From Alcanivoracaceae bacterium (GTDB taxonomy: Bacteria > Pseudomonadota > Gammaproteobacteria > Xanthomonadales > Marinicellaceae), in contig JADGEI010000002.1 of assembly GCA_016744455.1 (NCBI GenBank), forward strand, positions 159,024-223,023: a DNA stretch of 64,000 nucleotides. Direction: 5' to 3'. This document shows, piece after piece, positions 52,785 to 61,855 of this stretch; within the stretch, counting starts at the first letter, position 1, and each line of letters opens with the position of its first letter. Position numbers and translations under genes: made by a program. The notes beneath the pieces were generated by a model. The model did no database searches and had not been told where the DNA came from. It saw only the letters and a program-made list of their open reading frames with translations.

Positions 52785-54725
52785 TTAATATTTCTTAGTT
52801 GGAGCTTGTATAAAATCTCCTTGTAAATAATCAATATTTAGTTTCCACAAATCAGCAGCCAATTTAGCGCTGTCAACTTTTGAAACAATAACTTTATAAC
52901 CTAAAGTGTGGGCTTTGTTTATGGTTTTTTTCAAACTTTCAAAAGTTTCAGAATCGAACTCCTTTGCTTTTGTTTGCGGAGAAAGCCGTACCCATTTTGT
53001 GTGTAGTTTTCTTGCAATTTTCCATGCGATAGTAGAACAATCAAAATGAGATAGACAAACACCTATGCCGACATTATTGAAGTCTCTGGCTATTTCTGGT
53101 AAGAGGCTGATTTTTTCTTGAGCATTTTTCATGTTAAATTGAAAAATCAGGCTGCCATGAGGAAGCTTTAATTTATTTATCGTTGTTAGGTTTTTGTTTC
53201 TTAGTTGTTTGGACTCAAAGTTAGAAAAGGTTTGATTAGTTAAGGCGATAGTTTTATGGCCCTTTTGCTCTCCAAGTCGAATAACTCGAATGGCATGCTC
53301 TAATGTAAAACGGTCAAGTACACCCAATAGGTTTGATTTTTCTGCTACATCGTAATATTCTTTAGTGGCTAGGTTCTCACCTGATTTGGTTAATATCTGT
53401 AAAGCTAATTGGTATATTTCTTGAGATTCATCTTTAGTGGCAATTATTGACTGATAAAGCCATTTAAAATTTCTACTTTTTATGGACTCCTCTATTTGTC
53501 TTTTTGTGAAATAGAATTGCTTGTCTTCTGAGCCCTCATCTAAAAAATTAATGCTTTGTTTTGTTTCGGAGTCAATTAATATGTTTTCAGCTTTTCGTAC
53601 CAAGTTTTCCATTTTCTTTTTCTTTGGGATATCAGCTAAAATTATTGATGTAATATTAAGATGGTAATCGTTGCCATTAATAGAAAAATAATTTTTAGTT
53701 AGCCATTTGAGAATTTTTTCCAACCAAATTTGTGAATTTACTCGGTTTAGGTTTTCTGAGCCAAAGGCAAAAACACCGTCAAGAAGCTCTAGTTTCATTA
53801 TGAAGTTATTGTCATAAGATGGTAGACTATTGTAGAGATTTTTACATAGGTTTTTAAATCCAGAATAACCCAGTTTTTTTAATAAACCTTGTTGGTTATT
53901 TACTTTTATCCAAATAATTGAGGCTTCGTTATTTGAATTATTGGTGTTTAAAAAATTATTTAGTAATTGGTTTTCAGACTCTCCCACATCATGTGCTACT
54001 GAGTCTGATTGACTGGCATTGGATTGGTATAAAATACTTCTTTGCATTCGGTTTTTTAAAGCAGCAACAAGAAGCTTTGCATTGATTGGTTTGGTTAATA
54101 GGTCATCGGCCCCTGCATTAAGTACTTGCATGCGTGAAGACTCTGTTGTGTCAGCAGTTAAAAATACTATGGGAATAAATCGAAACTTTGGAACTTTACG
54201 AATTACTTTAACTAATTTGTCACCTGTTATTCCTTCAAGGTACAAATCCATTAATACCAAATCAGGTTTAAATGATGTTAAGGCATCTAACACCTCTTCT
54301 CCTTTGGAAATAGATTTAACTTCAATATCAGCATTTTCCAATATGTGCTCTGTAATCATTATTTGTGATTCATCATCTTCGACCAACAAAACTTTATGTT
54401 TTTGTATATATGGGTCTACTTTGAAAAACAGATCGCTTAATCGTGCAAACTTATCTGGGGCAATAAACTCAATATTATTATTAAGTAACACCAATCTATC
54501 TTCAGCGTTTAGGTCTTTGCCAATACATATAAAACGGCTATTTTTGGCAGAGTCATAACTAGATAACTTGAGCATATCTGGTAGATCATCTTGGGTAAAT
54601 AAAACGGTTCCATGTTCATCATTACTTATTGAGAGTGCTAAATCGTCCAAGGTTACAATTTTGATTATATTAATAAGATTGGAGTTTAACTCTTTTAAAT
54701 TTTCTGATAACGAATAAATGTGCAT
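52785..54725 (-). CDS. Receiver protein with degenerate GGDEF and EAL domains (FimX-like)
   Basis: From ATG 54725 this is 646 residues; an earlier in-frame start would add 23. The N-terminal 110 residues look like a degenerate receiver, followed by a full receiver (about 111-235, KVLLVEDDES, phospho-Asp160 in LVLMDLYLEG, Thr in FLTADT, Lys in LTKPINA). Then come a GGDEF-like domain without the GGDEF motif (about 275-410) and an EAL-like domain (about 415-646) that starts KWLYQSIIA and ends DYLQGDFIQAP but lacks the EAL catalytic acidic residues. It should therefore bind c-di-GMP or act as a scaffold rather than make or break it. FimX, which controls type IV pili, has a comparable degenerate layout; pilT/pilU are in this window. 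Confidence 0.8.
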   Translation of the reverse strand: MHIYSLSENLKELNSNLINIIKIVTLDDLALSISNDEHGTVLFTQDDLPDMLKLSSYDSAKNSRFICIGKDLNAEDRLVLLNNNIEFIAPDKFARLSDLFFKVDPYIQKHKVLLVEDDESQIMITEHILENADIEVKSISKGEEVLDALTSFKPDLVLMDLYLEGITGDKLVKVIRKVPKFRFIPIVFLTADTTESSRMQVLNAGADDLLTKPINAKLLVAALKNRMQRSILYQSNASQSDSVAHDVGESENQLLNNFLNTNNSNNEASIIWIKVNNQQGLLKKLGYSGFKNLCKNLYNSLPSYDNNFIMKLELLDGVFAFGSENLNRVNSQIWLEKILKWLTKNYFSINGNDYHLNITSIILADIPKKKKMENLVRKAENILIDSETKQSINFLDEGSEDKQFYFTKRQIEESIKSRNFKWLYQSIIATKDESQEIYQLALQILTKSGENLATKEYYDVAEKSNLLGVLDRFTLEHAIRVIRLGEQKGHKTIALTNQTFSNFESKQLRNKNLTTINKLKLPHGSLIFQFNMKNAQEKISLLPEIARDFNNVGIGVCLSHFDCSTIAWKIARKLHTKWVRLSPQTKAKEFDSETFESLKKTINKAHTLGYKVIVSKVDSAKLAADLWKLNIDYLQGDFIQAPTKKY

Positions 54726-54878
54726 GTTGAAACCAAGTAATATTTTGTGGTGAATTATAACATTGATCGCTTCGTTCTTTGTTTCGCTACACAAAATTTA
54801 ACAATTCATTTGTTACTTAACGCTGTTAAATTTCATTACAGCAATATGCCATTTAACGTCGCTGATCTAGTCAATTTT

Positions 54879-55277
54879 TTATAAGTTTCCTGACTTAACT
54901 AATGAGACTATAACACCAACAAATCCACCAAACATTAAGGAAATTACAGGTAACATGCTTATCATAAAGCCAGTGCCACGTTTTTCGGGGTCTGACATAT
55001 AAGCTCGAGAAAAAATTACCCTACCTATGATATAAACAATACCTAGACCTGCTGCAGTTAAAGCGTGAACATAGTTGGCAAATATCCACATAGAAGGGAT
55101 GGCAATTACAAGCAATTCTATGGTGTTAAGGTGTATACGATTTCGCCTTTCGTACGTTTCATCACCACTGGTTGCTGGTGCTTTAACGCCACCTTTCTCT
55201 CTTGCCATGCCGGCTTTAATATCAAAGACAAAAAGTTGAATTAGCATAATACTTGTTACTAGTGTGACATATATCAT
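54879..55277 (-). CDS. MAPEG family membrane protein
   Basis: This 132-residue protein has four helices. The family segment ERRNRIHLNTIELLVIAIPSMW (Arg, Asn and Glu residues of the glutathione site) is present, followed by YIIGRVIFSRAYMSDPEKRGTGF. MAPEG proteins include glutathione transferases and related enzymes; bacterial members such as this one are mostly uncharacterised. It stands alone, 206 bases from polA, with no clear promoter elements beyond AT-rich sequence. Confidence 0.88.
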   Translation of the reverse strand: MIYVTLVTSIMLIQLFVFDIKAGMAREKGGVKAPATSGDETYERRNRIHLNTIELLVIAIPSMWIFANYVHALTAAGLGIVYIIGRVIFSRAYMSDPEKRGTGFMISMLPVISLMFGGFVGVIVSLVKSGNL

Positions 55278-55483
55278 TTGTATTTCCTTTATTTGTTTAT
55301 TGCTATTATCTTATCACCAAATTTGTGAACCTGCAATTTAGACTTGGACATAGAAAGAAGTTTCTACTACGAAAAAATTGGTTTTTGTCAAAACTTATAC
55401 GTGTTAAACCGAGCAAAATAGCGGCTTAATAAGGCCCTAAAAACTTGATTCTCTTATGAATTTCAAGTAACTCATTTATTGAG

Positions 55484-58204
55484 TTAATGCGCTTCATCCC
55501 AATTATTACCAATTCCAGCATCTACTTTTAATGGTATATCTAGCTCAACGGCATTTTCCATTAATGCTATAACTTTACTGGTTAGCTCTTGTGTTTTTTC
55601 TTCTCGTATTTCGAAGACTAATTCATCATGAACTTGCATGATCATGCGTATATCTGGATTGCCTTTTATTTCCTCATAAACAGCAAGCATGGCTTTTTTG
55701 ATGATATCGGCTGCGGTTCCTTGCATAGGGGCATTAATTGCAGCTCGTTCGGCTCCAGCACGAATTCGACCATTACGATTTTTAATTTCTGGGAAGTATA
55801 ATCTTCTTCCAAACAAGGTATCAACATAGGCATTTTCCTTAGCATCAGCTTTAATACTTTTCATAAACTCTGCAACTTTGGGGTATTGATCAAAGTAGCG
55901 GTTCATGTAATCAGAGGCTTCTTTACGCGTAACTCCGAGTTGTTTAGCCAGTCCAAAAGCACTCATTCCATACATTAGTCCAAAATTAATGGCTTTTGCT
56001 GCACGGCGTTGGTCACTAGTAACTTCGGTTATTTCTACATCAAAAACTTGAGAAGCGGTTCGGCTATGTACATCCTGATTTTTGATGAATGAATCTACTA
56101 GGTTTTCATCCTGGGAAAGGTGTGCCATGATGCGTAATTCGATTTGTGAATAATCTGCTGCCATAACCTTGAAACCTTCCTCTGCTATAAAAGCTTGGCG
56201 GATTTTTCTCCCCTCAGCAGTACGAATAGGAATGTTTTGTAGGTTAGGATTAGAGCTGGATAGCCTTCCTGTTGTGGTAACTGCTTGGTGATAAGAGGTA
56301 TGGATTCGACCAGTTTCACCATTAATTTCTAAAGGTAATTTGTCAGTATAAGTTGATTTTAATTTACTTAACGAACGGTTTTCAATAATTAATTTTGGCA
56401 ATTCATGCTCTTCTGCCAATTCTTGTAAGACTTCTTCTGAAGTGGAAGGTTTTCCAGTTGGTGTTTTTTTTATTACAGGTATTCCCTGTTCTTCAAACAG
56501 AATTTCTTGCAGTTGTTTTGGCGAATTGAGATTAAATTCTCGACCGACCAACTCATAGGCTTGTTTTTTTAGGCCAGTAATTTTTTTACTTAATTGATTA
56601 CTGTGAATTTTAAGTTTATTACTGTCAATTAAGACGCCTGTTTGTTCTATTTTAGCCAGCACATTCACCAACGGCATTTCGATATTATCATAAATGGTTT
56701 GTTGGCCTTTTTTCTGTTTTAATTGCTGTTTTAAGGTAAGGTGTAATTGTAAAGTTATGTCAGCATCTTCGGCAGCATAATGCGTAGCATCTTCGATAGA
56801 AACTTGTGCAAATGAAATTTGTTTTACGCCTTTGCCGCAAATTTCTTCATATTTAGTGGTTTGTTCGTCTAAGTATTTCAGTGCTAGTGTGTCCATGTCA
56901 TGGCGGCCATTGGTGTCAAGGACATAGGACTCCATTAATGAATCGTGTTTAAGATTAGTGATATTTATACCATAGTTGGATAAGACGTTCATATCGTATT
57001 TAAAGTGCTGACCAATCAACTCAATTTCTGGATTGTTGATTACAGGAATAACCAAATCTAACACGCTTTTCAAGTCCAGTTGATCATCAACCAATTTGTT
57101 TTCATCAATTAAGCTTTCTTCACTGTGGGCAATTGGGATATAGGCAGCATCACCTGCTTGGTAGGCAAAAGACATTCCGACTATTTCGGCTTGCATAGAG
57201 TTCAAAGAGGTGGTTTCTAAATCTAAAGCTACAATTTGTGCTTTTTCTATTTCTGTTAACCAGTTTTTTAAGGTCACTTCATCTCGTATACATGTGTATT
57301 GTTTTTTTTCTTTTGCTTCTTCTGGTTTTTTAGCTTCGGCAAACATATCATCCTGTAAGCTCCGTTGCAGTGATTTAATGTTCCAAAAATCAGCGAACTC
57401 GTTGAGTTTGGAAATGTCTTCATTATTTCTATTCAACTCTTCTACTTCACAGTTTAAATCAAGGGCTGTATCGATGGTTACAAGTTTTTTAGATAACGGG
57501 ATTTGCTCTAAAGCTTCACGCAAATATTCACCAACTTTGCCTTTAACTTGGTCGGCATTTTCGATAATTGCATCTAAATTTTGGTGTTCTGTTAACCATT
57601 TCACAGCTGTTTTTGGCCCTACTTTATTAACTCCTGGTATATTGTCAGACTTATCGCCAATAAGCGTCAGGTAATCAATAATTTGTTCTGGTTTCACTCC
57701 AAATTTTTCAATTACTCCTTCGATGTCCAATTCAGTGTTACGCATGGTATCAATGAGCTTGACTTGATCGTTGACTAGTTGTGCTAAGTCTTTATCTCCA
57801 GTAGAAATAACTGTATCAAATCCAGCCTCTGTTGCCATTACAGCCAACGTCCCCATAACATCATCGGCCTCAACACCTTTAACCTCAATTAAGGGAATGC
57901 CAAGTGCTTTAATAATCGCTTTTGTTGGCTTAATTTGATTGCGTAAATCATCTGGCATAGGTGGGCGCGTTGCTTTGTATTGGTCGTACATGTCATGTCT
58001 AAAGGTTTTACCTGGCGCATCAAAAACAACAGCCATGTATTCTGGGCTATATTCGTTAAGCATACGATTAATCATATTAACAACCCCATAAATCATCCCA
58101 GAAAGTTCACCATTGTCATTGGTGAATCGTTGCAAGGCAGGCACAAAATAGGCGCGATAGAGGTAGGCAGAACCATCTACTAAATATAATGTTTTTTTAG
58201 ACAT
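55484..58204 (-). CDS. polA: DNA polymerase I
   Basis: This 906-residue polymerase has all three domains: 5'-3' exonuclease (about 1-290, with YRAYFV and GDKDLAQLV, LIGDKSDNIPG), 3'-5' exonuclease (about 310-500) with the DLETTS Asp/Glu pair and YAAEDADIT retained, so proofreading should be active, and the polymerase domain (motif A ADYSQIELRIMAHLS, O-helix RRAAKAINFGLMYG, motif C MQVHDELVFE). It fills Okazaki gaps and repair patches. The length is near that of Escherichia coli PolA (928). Confidence 0.97.
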   Translation of the reverse strand: MSKKTLYLVDGSAYLYRAYFVPALQRFTNDNGELSGMIYGVVNMINRMLNEYSPEYMAVVFDAPGKTFRHDMYDQYKATRPPMPDDLRNQIKPTKAIIKALGIPLIEVKGVEADDVMGTLAVMATEAGFDTVISTGDKDLAQLVNDQVKLIDTMRNTELDIEGVIEKFGVKPEQIIDYLTLIGDKSDNIPGVNKVGPKTAVKWLTEHQNLDAIIENADQVKGKVGEYLREALEQIPLSKKLVTIDTALDLNCEVEELNRNNEDISKLNEFADFWNIKSLQRSLQDDMFAEAKKPEEAKEKKQYTCIRDEVTLKNWLTEIEKAQIVALDLETTSLNSMQAEIVGMSFAYQAGDAAYIPIAHSEESLIDENKLVDDQLDLKSVLDLVIPVINNPEIELIGQHFKYDMNVLSNYGINITNLKHDSLMESYVLDTNGRHDMDTLALKYLDEQTTKYEEICGKGVKQISFAQVSIEDATHYAAEDADITLQLHLTLKQQLKQKKGQQTIYDNIEMPLVNVLAKIEQTGVLIDSNKLKIHSNQLSKKITGLKKQAYELVGREFNLNSPKQLQEILFEEQGIPVIKKTPTGKPSTSEEVLQELAEEHELPKLIIENRSLSKLKSTYTDKLPLEINGETGRIHTSYHQAVTTTGRLSSSNPNLQNIPIRTAEGRKIRQAFIAEEGFKVMAADYSQIELRIMAHLSQDENLVDSFIKNQDVHSRTASQVFDVEITEVTSDQRRAAKAINFGLMYGMSAFGLAKQLGVTRKEASDYMNRYFDQYPKVAEFMKSIKADAKENAYVDTLFGRRLYFPEIKNRNGRIRAGAERAAINAPMQGTAADIIKKAMLAVYEEIKGNPDIRMIMQVHDELVFEIREEKTQELTSKVIALMENAVELDIPLKVDAGIGNNWDEAH

Positions 58205-58252
58205 AAAGGGTTTAATATTTTAAATTAAGTCCATTTTAGCATTCACTAGCTG

Positions 58253-58801
58253 CTATTGCTTTCTCTTGCCATGAATTCGATAAACTTCTTTCCAAATGGT
58301 TGTGTCTTTTTTAGATTGAAACTCCATTTTCCAATCGAATGTATTTTCTTTTAGGTTATAAAAAGTAACTCGAGATTCGTTTCCAGCATAAAATCCCCGC
58401 ATGATAATTTGTTTATTAGTGCTGGTAGCGCTAAATTGATCAATTTTTTTACCTTGAGAAGAGGCCCATATTTGCTCCCATTGTTTTGTATTGGGATTAT
58501 AAATTCGAATATTTGTTCCAAATTGACGTTTTCCAGACCCAATTTTTTGGCTCATAGATGGCTGGATCCAATCATCTTGAATGGCATGGCCATCGAGTAT
58601 GGTATACCAATTCCAGTCAGCACCACTGCCAGTAACCCACATGCCATCTTTGTTAAGTGATGAGTCTACAATCTCCCATTCCCCAAGTAACGGGGCATAG
58701 TGATGTGCTTCTTTTGAAGCTGTTGGATTGATTTGATAATTCCCTGGTTGTGCTAGTGAAAGTGATGAAAATATTATTGCAGAAATAAAGAGTTTAAACA
58801 T
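58253..58801 (-). CDS. Exported lipocalin-like protein (DUF1579-like)
   Basis: This 182-residue protein has a signal peptide (MFKLFISAIIFSSLSLA) and a mature beta-rich domain beginning LLGEWEIVDSSLNKDG, followed by GSGADWNWYTILDGHAIQDDWI, a pattern seen in DUF1579 and related calycin-fold proteins that bind small ligands. There is no evidence for a substrate. It lies 48 bases downstream of the AraC gene's 3' neighbourhood in the same direction and 48 bases before polA. Confidence 0.6.
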   Translation of the reverse strand: MFKLFISAIIFSSLSLAQPGNYQINPTASKEAHHYAPLLGEWEIVDSSLNKDGMWVTGSGADWNWYTILDGHAIQDDWIQPSMSQKIGSGKRQFGTNIRIYNPNTKQWEQIWASSQGKKIDQFSATSTNKQIIMRGFYAGNESRVTFYNLKENTFDWKMEFQSKKDTTIWKEVYRIHGKRKQ

Positions 58802-58874
58802 AGTGCCTACCTATTTTGAATTATGATTATAGATAGTAGTTTATTTAAAAATGAACCCGTTATCAAATAATTGC

Positions 58875-59675
58875 TCATTGTTGTAAAGAAGAGGGGGTAA
58901 AGCCAAAATATTTTTTGAAGCAATAACTTAAGTGACTGTGGCTTGAAAAACCATGTTCAAGTGCCATAGTTGCCAAGTCATCTTGTCCTTTTTGAATCTT
59001 GTTGTAGATGGATTTTAACCTAATTTGATTTCTAAATTGATGGACACCAATACCTGTGGTTTGTTTGAAAATTCGTGATATATGGTAGGGAGGACTATAA
59101 ACTTCAACAGCTATATCTGTAAGAGATTTATTTTGAGATAGATCACTGTGAATACAGCTTTTTACTCTTTCAGTTAATTTTTTATGTACCGGTTTTGAAA
59201 ATAGTTTTTCCTTACGTGAGTTCATAGAATTAGAAATATTATTAATGATGGTTATAACAATTTCCTCTAATTCTAGTGGTTCTACCTCATGGTTACTGAT
59301 AAAGGCATTAAATAATTGGGCCTGAAGAAGATAAGTTTTAAGGTCGCAAGTTAAATTCTGTGTTGAGAATATATCACCTTTTTCTTTATGGTGAATAGTG
59401 TGAAGTAGTTCATTTGATAACTCTATCCAATGGCAATAGTCACCTCTGGGATTAAGAACAAAACGTTTGTATTCTTGTTGTTTGTTATAGAGGTTTATTA
59501 ATGATGAGTCTGCAATAAATGGGTCTTTGCCTCTGTATTGGATCCATATACAGTTTTTTGGAAAGACAATCAATGGTTTTTTAACAAACCATTGTTGCTT
59601 AAATAGCGGGTCATCGGAATTAAGAATAAAAGTGCCGATTTTCATCAAATCGTTTTTAAATAAAATCGTTTCCAT
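58875..59675 (-). CDS. AraC-family transcriptional regulator
   Basis: This 266-residue protein has an N-terminal cupin-like effector domain of about 160 residues and a C-terminal AraC DNA-binding domain (about 165-266: SLTDIAVEVYSPPYHISRIFK, and LATMALEHGFSSHSHLSYCFKKYFGFTPS). The effector is unknown. The gene directly downstream encodes the exported lipocalin-like protein in the same direction, a possible target. It is divergent from the Sel1-repeat gene. Confidence 0.88.
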   Translation of the reverse strand: METILFKNDLMKIGTFILNSDDPLFKQQWFVKKPLIVFPKNCIWIQYRGKDPFIADSSLINLYNKQQEYKRFVLNPRGDYCHWIELSNELLHTIHHKEKGDIFSTQNLTCDLKTYLLQAQLFNAFISNHEVEPLELEEIVITIINNISNSMNSRKEKLFSKPVHKKLTERVKSCIHSDLSQNKSLTDIAVEVYSPPYHISRIFKQTTGIGVHQFRNQIRLKSIYNKIQKGQDDLATMALEHGFSSHSHLSYCFKKYFGFTPSSLQQ

Positions 59676-59806
59676 TGCCGAAATAAATTAAAGCTGAATA
59701 AACAATTATACGGTTTTTTGTTATTCATGTTTCATAAAATGATAAAAACACTGTGAAAAAGTGCTTAGATACAGTAGATTAAGCTTTTTAAAAAAAGACA
59801 TAACTT

Positions 59807-60394
59807 ATGAATAAGCCCTTAATGATAGCTGCTTTAATATTTACATTTACATTATCAGCAGAAAGTTATAAAGACCTAAGTTTTGAAAAACTGTTGTCAA
59901 CAGCCCAATCAGGTGATGAAGTGGCGATGGGGTTTTTAGCTGAAAACTATGAGCATGGAAGAGGGGTAGAGAAAAACAACGAAAATGCTCTAAAATGGTA
60001 TAAAAAATCAGCAGAACTGAACTATGCATCGGCCCAATATAATCTTGCTGTAATGCTTGCCAATGGGGTAGGTATTAAAGAAGATCTTGCACAAGCATTT
60101 TTTTGGGCAGAAAAATCCGCAGAACAATCTTATCCTGCAGCTCAATTTTTAGTGGCATCTTTCTATGCACAAGGTAAAGGAGTTTATCAAAATAAAATGC
60201 AAGCAAAAAAATGGTACCAGCATGCTGCCAAGCAAGAAAACTCACAAGCACAATATAATTTAGCCCTAATGTTATTGCAAGGTGATGGAATAGAGAAAAA
60301 TATGCAACAAGGCATCACTTGGTTAAAAAAAGCAGCCAAACATAACCATGTGCAAGCTCAAGCTGTACTCGATTTGATTAAAAATCAACAGTAA
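59807..60394 (+). CDS. Exported Sel1-repeat protein
   Basis: This 195-residue protein has a signal peptide (MNKPLMIAALIFTFTLSAES) and four Sel1-like repeats of about 36 residues (AMGFLAENYEHGRGV, AQYNLAVMLANGVGI, AQFLVASFYAQGKGV, AQYNLALMLLQGDGI). Such solenoids bind partner proteins, often in the periplasm. The partner is unknown. No enzymatic domain is present. Confidence 0.9.
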   Translation: MNKPLMIAALIFTFTLSAESYKDLSFEKLLSTAQSGDEVAMGFLAENYEHGRGVEKNNENALKWYKKSAELNYASAQYNLAVMLANGVGIKEDLAQAFFWAEKSAEQSYPAAQFLVASFYAQGKGVYQNKMQAKKWYQHAAKQENSQAQYNLALMLLQGDGIEKNMQQGITWLKKAAKHNHVQAQAVLDLIKNQQ

Positions 60395-60490
60395 ATCCTG
60401 TATTGTTCAAATCTCGATGTAGGTGATAAGGACTTTCATGCACATTATGGGCATGTGTATATAGCGTGGTTTTCCTACCTGGTGGGGATA

Positions 60491-61372
60491 TTAAGGTTGA
60501 TGTTTTGAATAAAAAGAGGGTTCGCCATCGGGCTGAATACTAAAGCGTTTATAGGTCCATTGGTACTGTTCAGGGGCTTGGTTGACAATTTTTTGTATTT
60601 TTTTGTTCATGTATGCCACAGAGTTTTTCAATTCGCCATAAATGGCATCATCACTTTTTTCAAAATAGACATCAAACCCTTCTTGAGTGCGTAATGCGTA
60701 GGCAAAATAGACAGGGACGCGTGTTTTAATGGCAAGCTTAGAAAACAGTGTCATGGTATAGGTTGGTATCGAGTAAAAAGGTGCAAATAGACCTTGACCT
60801 TCTTTGGGCCGTTGGTCGGGTAAAATAGCAACAAAACCTTTGTCTTTTAAGTGGATCATTATTTTTCTAACGCCTTTGATGTTGGCTTCTATCTGCAAAG
60901 CTTTAGATTTGCCTCGAAAATGAACTAATGCCTTTTCAATATTTTTATCACTCGGAGGCTTGTATAAAAAAGCAAATTTATTAAACCGTGCCAATACAAG
61001 GTTCAGGGCTTCCCAGTTTCCTATATGAGGGGCTGCCAGTAACAGTCCTTTACCTTGTGCTAAAGCCAGCTCAAAGTTCTCTATACCATAAATGTTATCT
61101 ATGAGGTCATCAATTTGAACTTTTTTATCCCATAGTTTTCCCAGCTCCAGCATGTTCATAATTGTTGCCTGAATACTTTGTTTGGCAAGTTGCAATTGCT
61201 CAGCAGGTGTTAAATGAGGGTAACATTTTTTTATATTGGTTATTGTGGTGTGTTTGTTTTTTTTTGAAAAACTCCAAACAAGGTTGCTCAATAATTTCGC
61301 TATTGAGCGGCTTATTTTTAATGGTAAAGCTTTGCTCAGATTGAGTAATGTTTTAAATATAAAGGCTTTCAA
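60491..61372 (-). CDS. Lipid A acyltransferase family protein (LpxL/LpxM/HtrB type)
   Basis: This 293-residue protein has one N-terminal hydrophobic region and the lysophospholipid acyltransferase core: the catalytic APHIGNWEALN (His-x4-Glu type), LYKPPSDKNIEK, LPDQRPKEGQGLFAPFYSIPT and the C-terminal WTYKRF of this family. It adds a secondary acyl chain to Kdo2-lipid IVA or a related lipid. The chain and position are not determined by sequence. The start is TTG at 61370-61372. It lies just downstream of the candidate sRNA on the same strand, past the sRNA terminator. Confidence 0.88.
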   Translation of the reverse strand: MKAFIFKTLLNLSKALPLKISRSIAKLLSNLVWSFSKKNKHTTITNIKKCYPHLTPAEQLQLAKQSIQATIMNMLELGKLWDKKVQIDDLIDNIYGIENFELALAQGKGLLLAAPHIGNWEALNLVLARFNKFAFLYKPPSDKNIEKALVHFRGKSKALQIEANIKGVRKIMIHLKDKGFVAILPDQRPKEGQGLFAPFYSIPTYTMTLFSKLAIKTRVPVYFAYALRTQEGFDVYFEKSDDAIYGELKNSVAYMNKKIQKIVNQAPEQYQWTYKRFSIQPDGEPSFYSKHQP

Positions 61373-61446
61373 ATTAGAATTGGTTGATTTAATCCTTAAT
61401 AATAATAGCTAAAGAGAGGATTTAATAGATGAAACGAGTATTAAGC

Positions 61447-61475
61447 AAAAAAAAACCGCTAGAAAATTCTAGCGG
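61447..61475 (-). terminator. Rho-independent terminator of the candidate sRNA
   Basis: On the minus strand a 9-bp perfect stem (CCGCTAGAA/TTCTAGCGG) with a two-base loop centre is followed by nine T residues. It lies 74 bases before the start of the acyltransferase gene, so the sRNA and that gene are separate transcripts. Confidence 0.92.
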
Positions 61476-61637
61476 TTATAAAAATATTGGTCATCCTAAC
61501 CAAATCCATTTACCCCGTTTTACAAATCCTTCTGCTAAATTGCTACCATCCTACGTGGCTAATTTAGTGTCAATTACTCTGTTATCCACGTTATCCTTGA
61601 GCGACACAACAAGTTTTTTCCTTAACTTGTTTCCTTA
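61447..61637 (-). ncRNA. Candidate CsrB/RsmZ-family CsrA-sequestering small RNA
   Basis: On the minus strand this non-coding stretch of about 190 bases holds eight GGA motifs. Two are in perfect hairpin loops: stem AACAAGTT/AACTTGTT with loop AAGGAAAA (61608-61631), and stem TTGGT/ACCAA with loop TAGGATG (61487-61503). Others are in the direct repeat GGATAAC-GT-GGATAAC and in a CCA/TGG hairpin loop with AGGA. The transcript would end at a strong rho-independent terminator (61447-61475). A CATAAT -10-like box lies at 61644-61649 and a GacA-type palindrome is centred about 60 bases upstream of the predicted start. These are the hallmarks of CsrB/RsmX/Y/Z RNAs, which titrate CsrA/RsmA. The 5' end is estimated, not seen. 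The 69-codon ORF on the plus strand here is judged spurious. Confidence 0.72.
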
Positions 61638-61643
61638 ACTTCC

Positions 61644-61649
61644 ATTATG
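61644..61649 (-). promoter_or_regulatory. Putative -10 box of the sRNA promoter
   Basis: On the minus strand CATAAT, one base from the TATAAT consensus, lies between the GacA-type palindrome and the first GGA motif. No good -35 box precedes it at normal spacing, as is common at activator-dependent promoters. Confidence 0.4.
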
Positions 61650-61691
61650 CGTAGAAAAACAAATAAAAATATAGGCAAAATGCTTTACCTT

Positions 61692-61709
61692 TGTAGGAAA
61701 ATTCCTACA
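61692..61709. promoter_or_regulatory. GacA/UvrY-type response-regulator box
   Basis: The 18-base palindrome TGTAGGAAAATTCCTACA has the form TGTARG-N6-CYTACA known for GacA/UvrY/LetA binding sites upstream of CsrB/RsmZ-family RNAs. A further half-site TGTAGGAA follows at 61713-61720. It lies about 60 bases upstream of the predicted sRNA start and about 150 bases upstream of dtd. gacA itself is not in the window. Confidence 0.68.
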
Positions 61710-61716
61710 GTCTGTA

Positions 61717-61788
61717 GGAACACCTAGGGTTTATATCAGTTGTATCTGAAAAAACATGACAGTGTGTGAGAGGTCAACTAGGTGTTTC
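61717..61788. repeat. Long-range inverted repeat upstream of dtd
   Basis: GGAACACCTAG (61717-61727) is matched by its near-perfect complement CTAGGTGTTTCC (61778-61789 region), separated by about 50 bases. It could form a large hairpin or two binding sites for one regulator. No known element matches. Confidence 0.4.
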
Positions 61789-61855
61789 CATATAAATACG
61801 TGGTATTAGTTTTATAAATCTCCCACTTTTAATTAAATGTTTTTATAATAGGAAA

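Noticed and set aside
55470..55488. TAACTCA/TGAGTTA hairpin at the polA stop codon
   Set aside because: No T tract follows on the minus strand and the stem is AT-rich, so it is not a convincing terminator.
61429..61638. Plus-strand 69-codon ORF between the acyltransferase and dtd
   Set aside because: It runs through the antisense of a terminator and the GGA-rich sRNA, has no ribosome-binding site and no protein-like composition.
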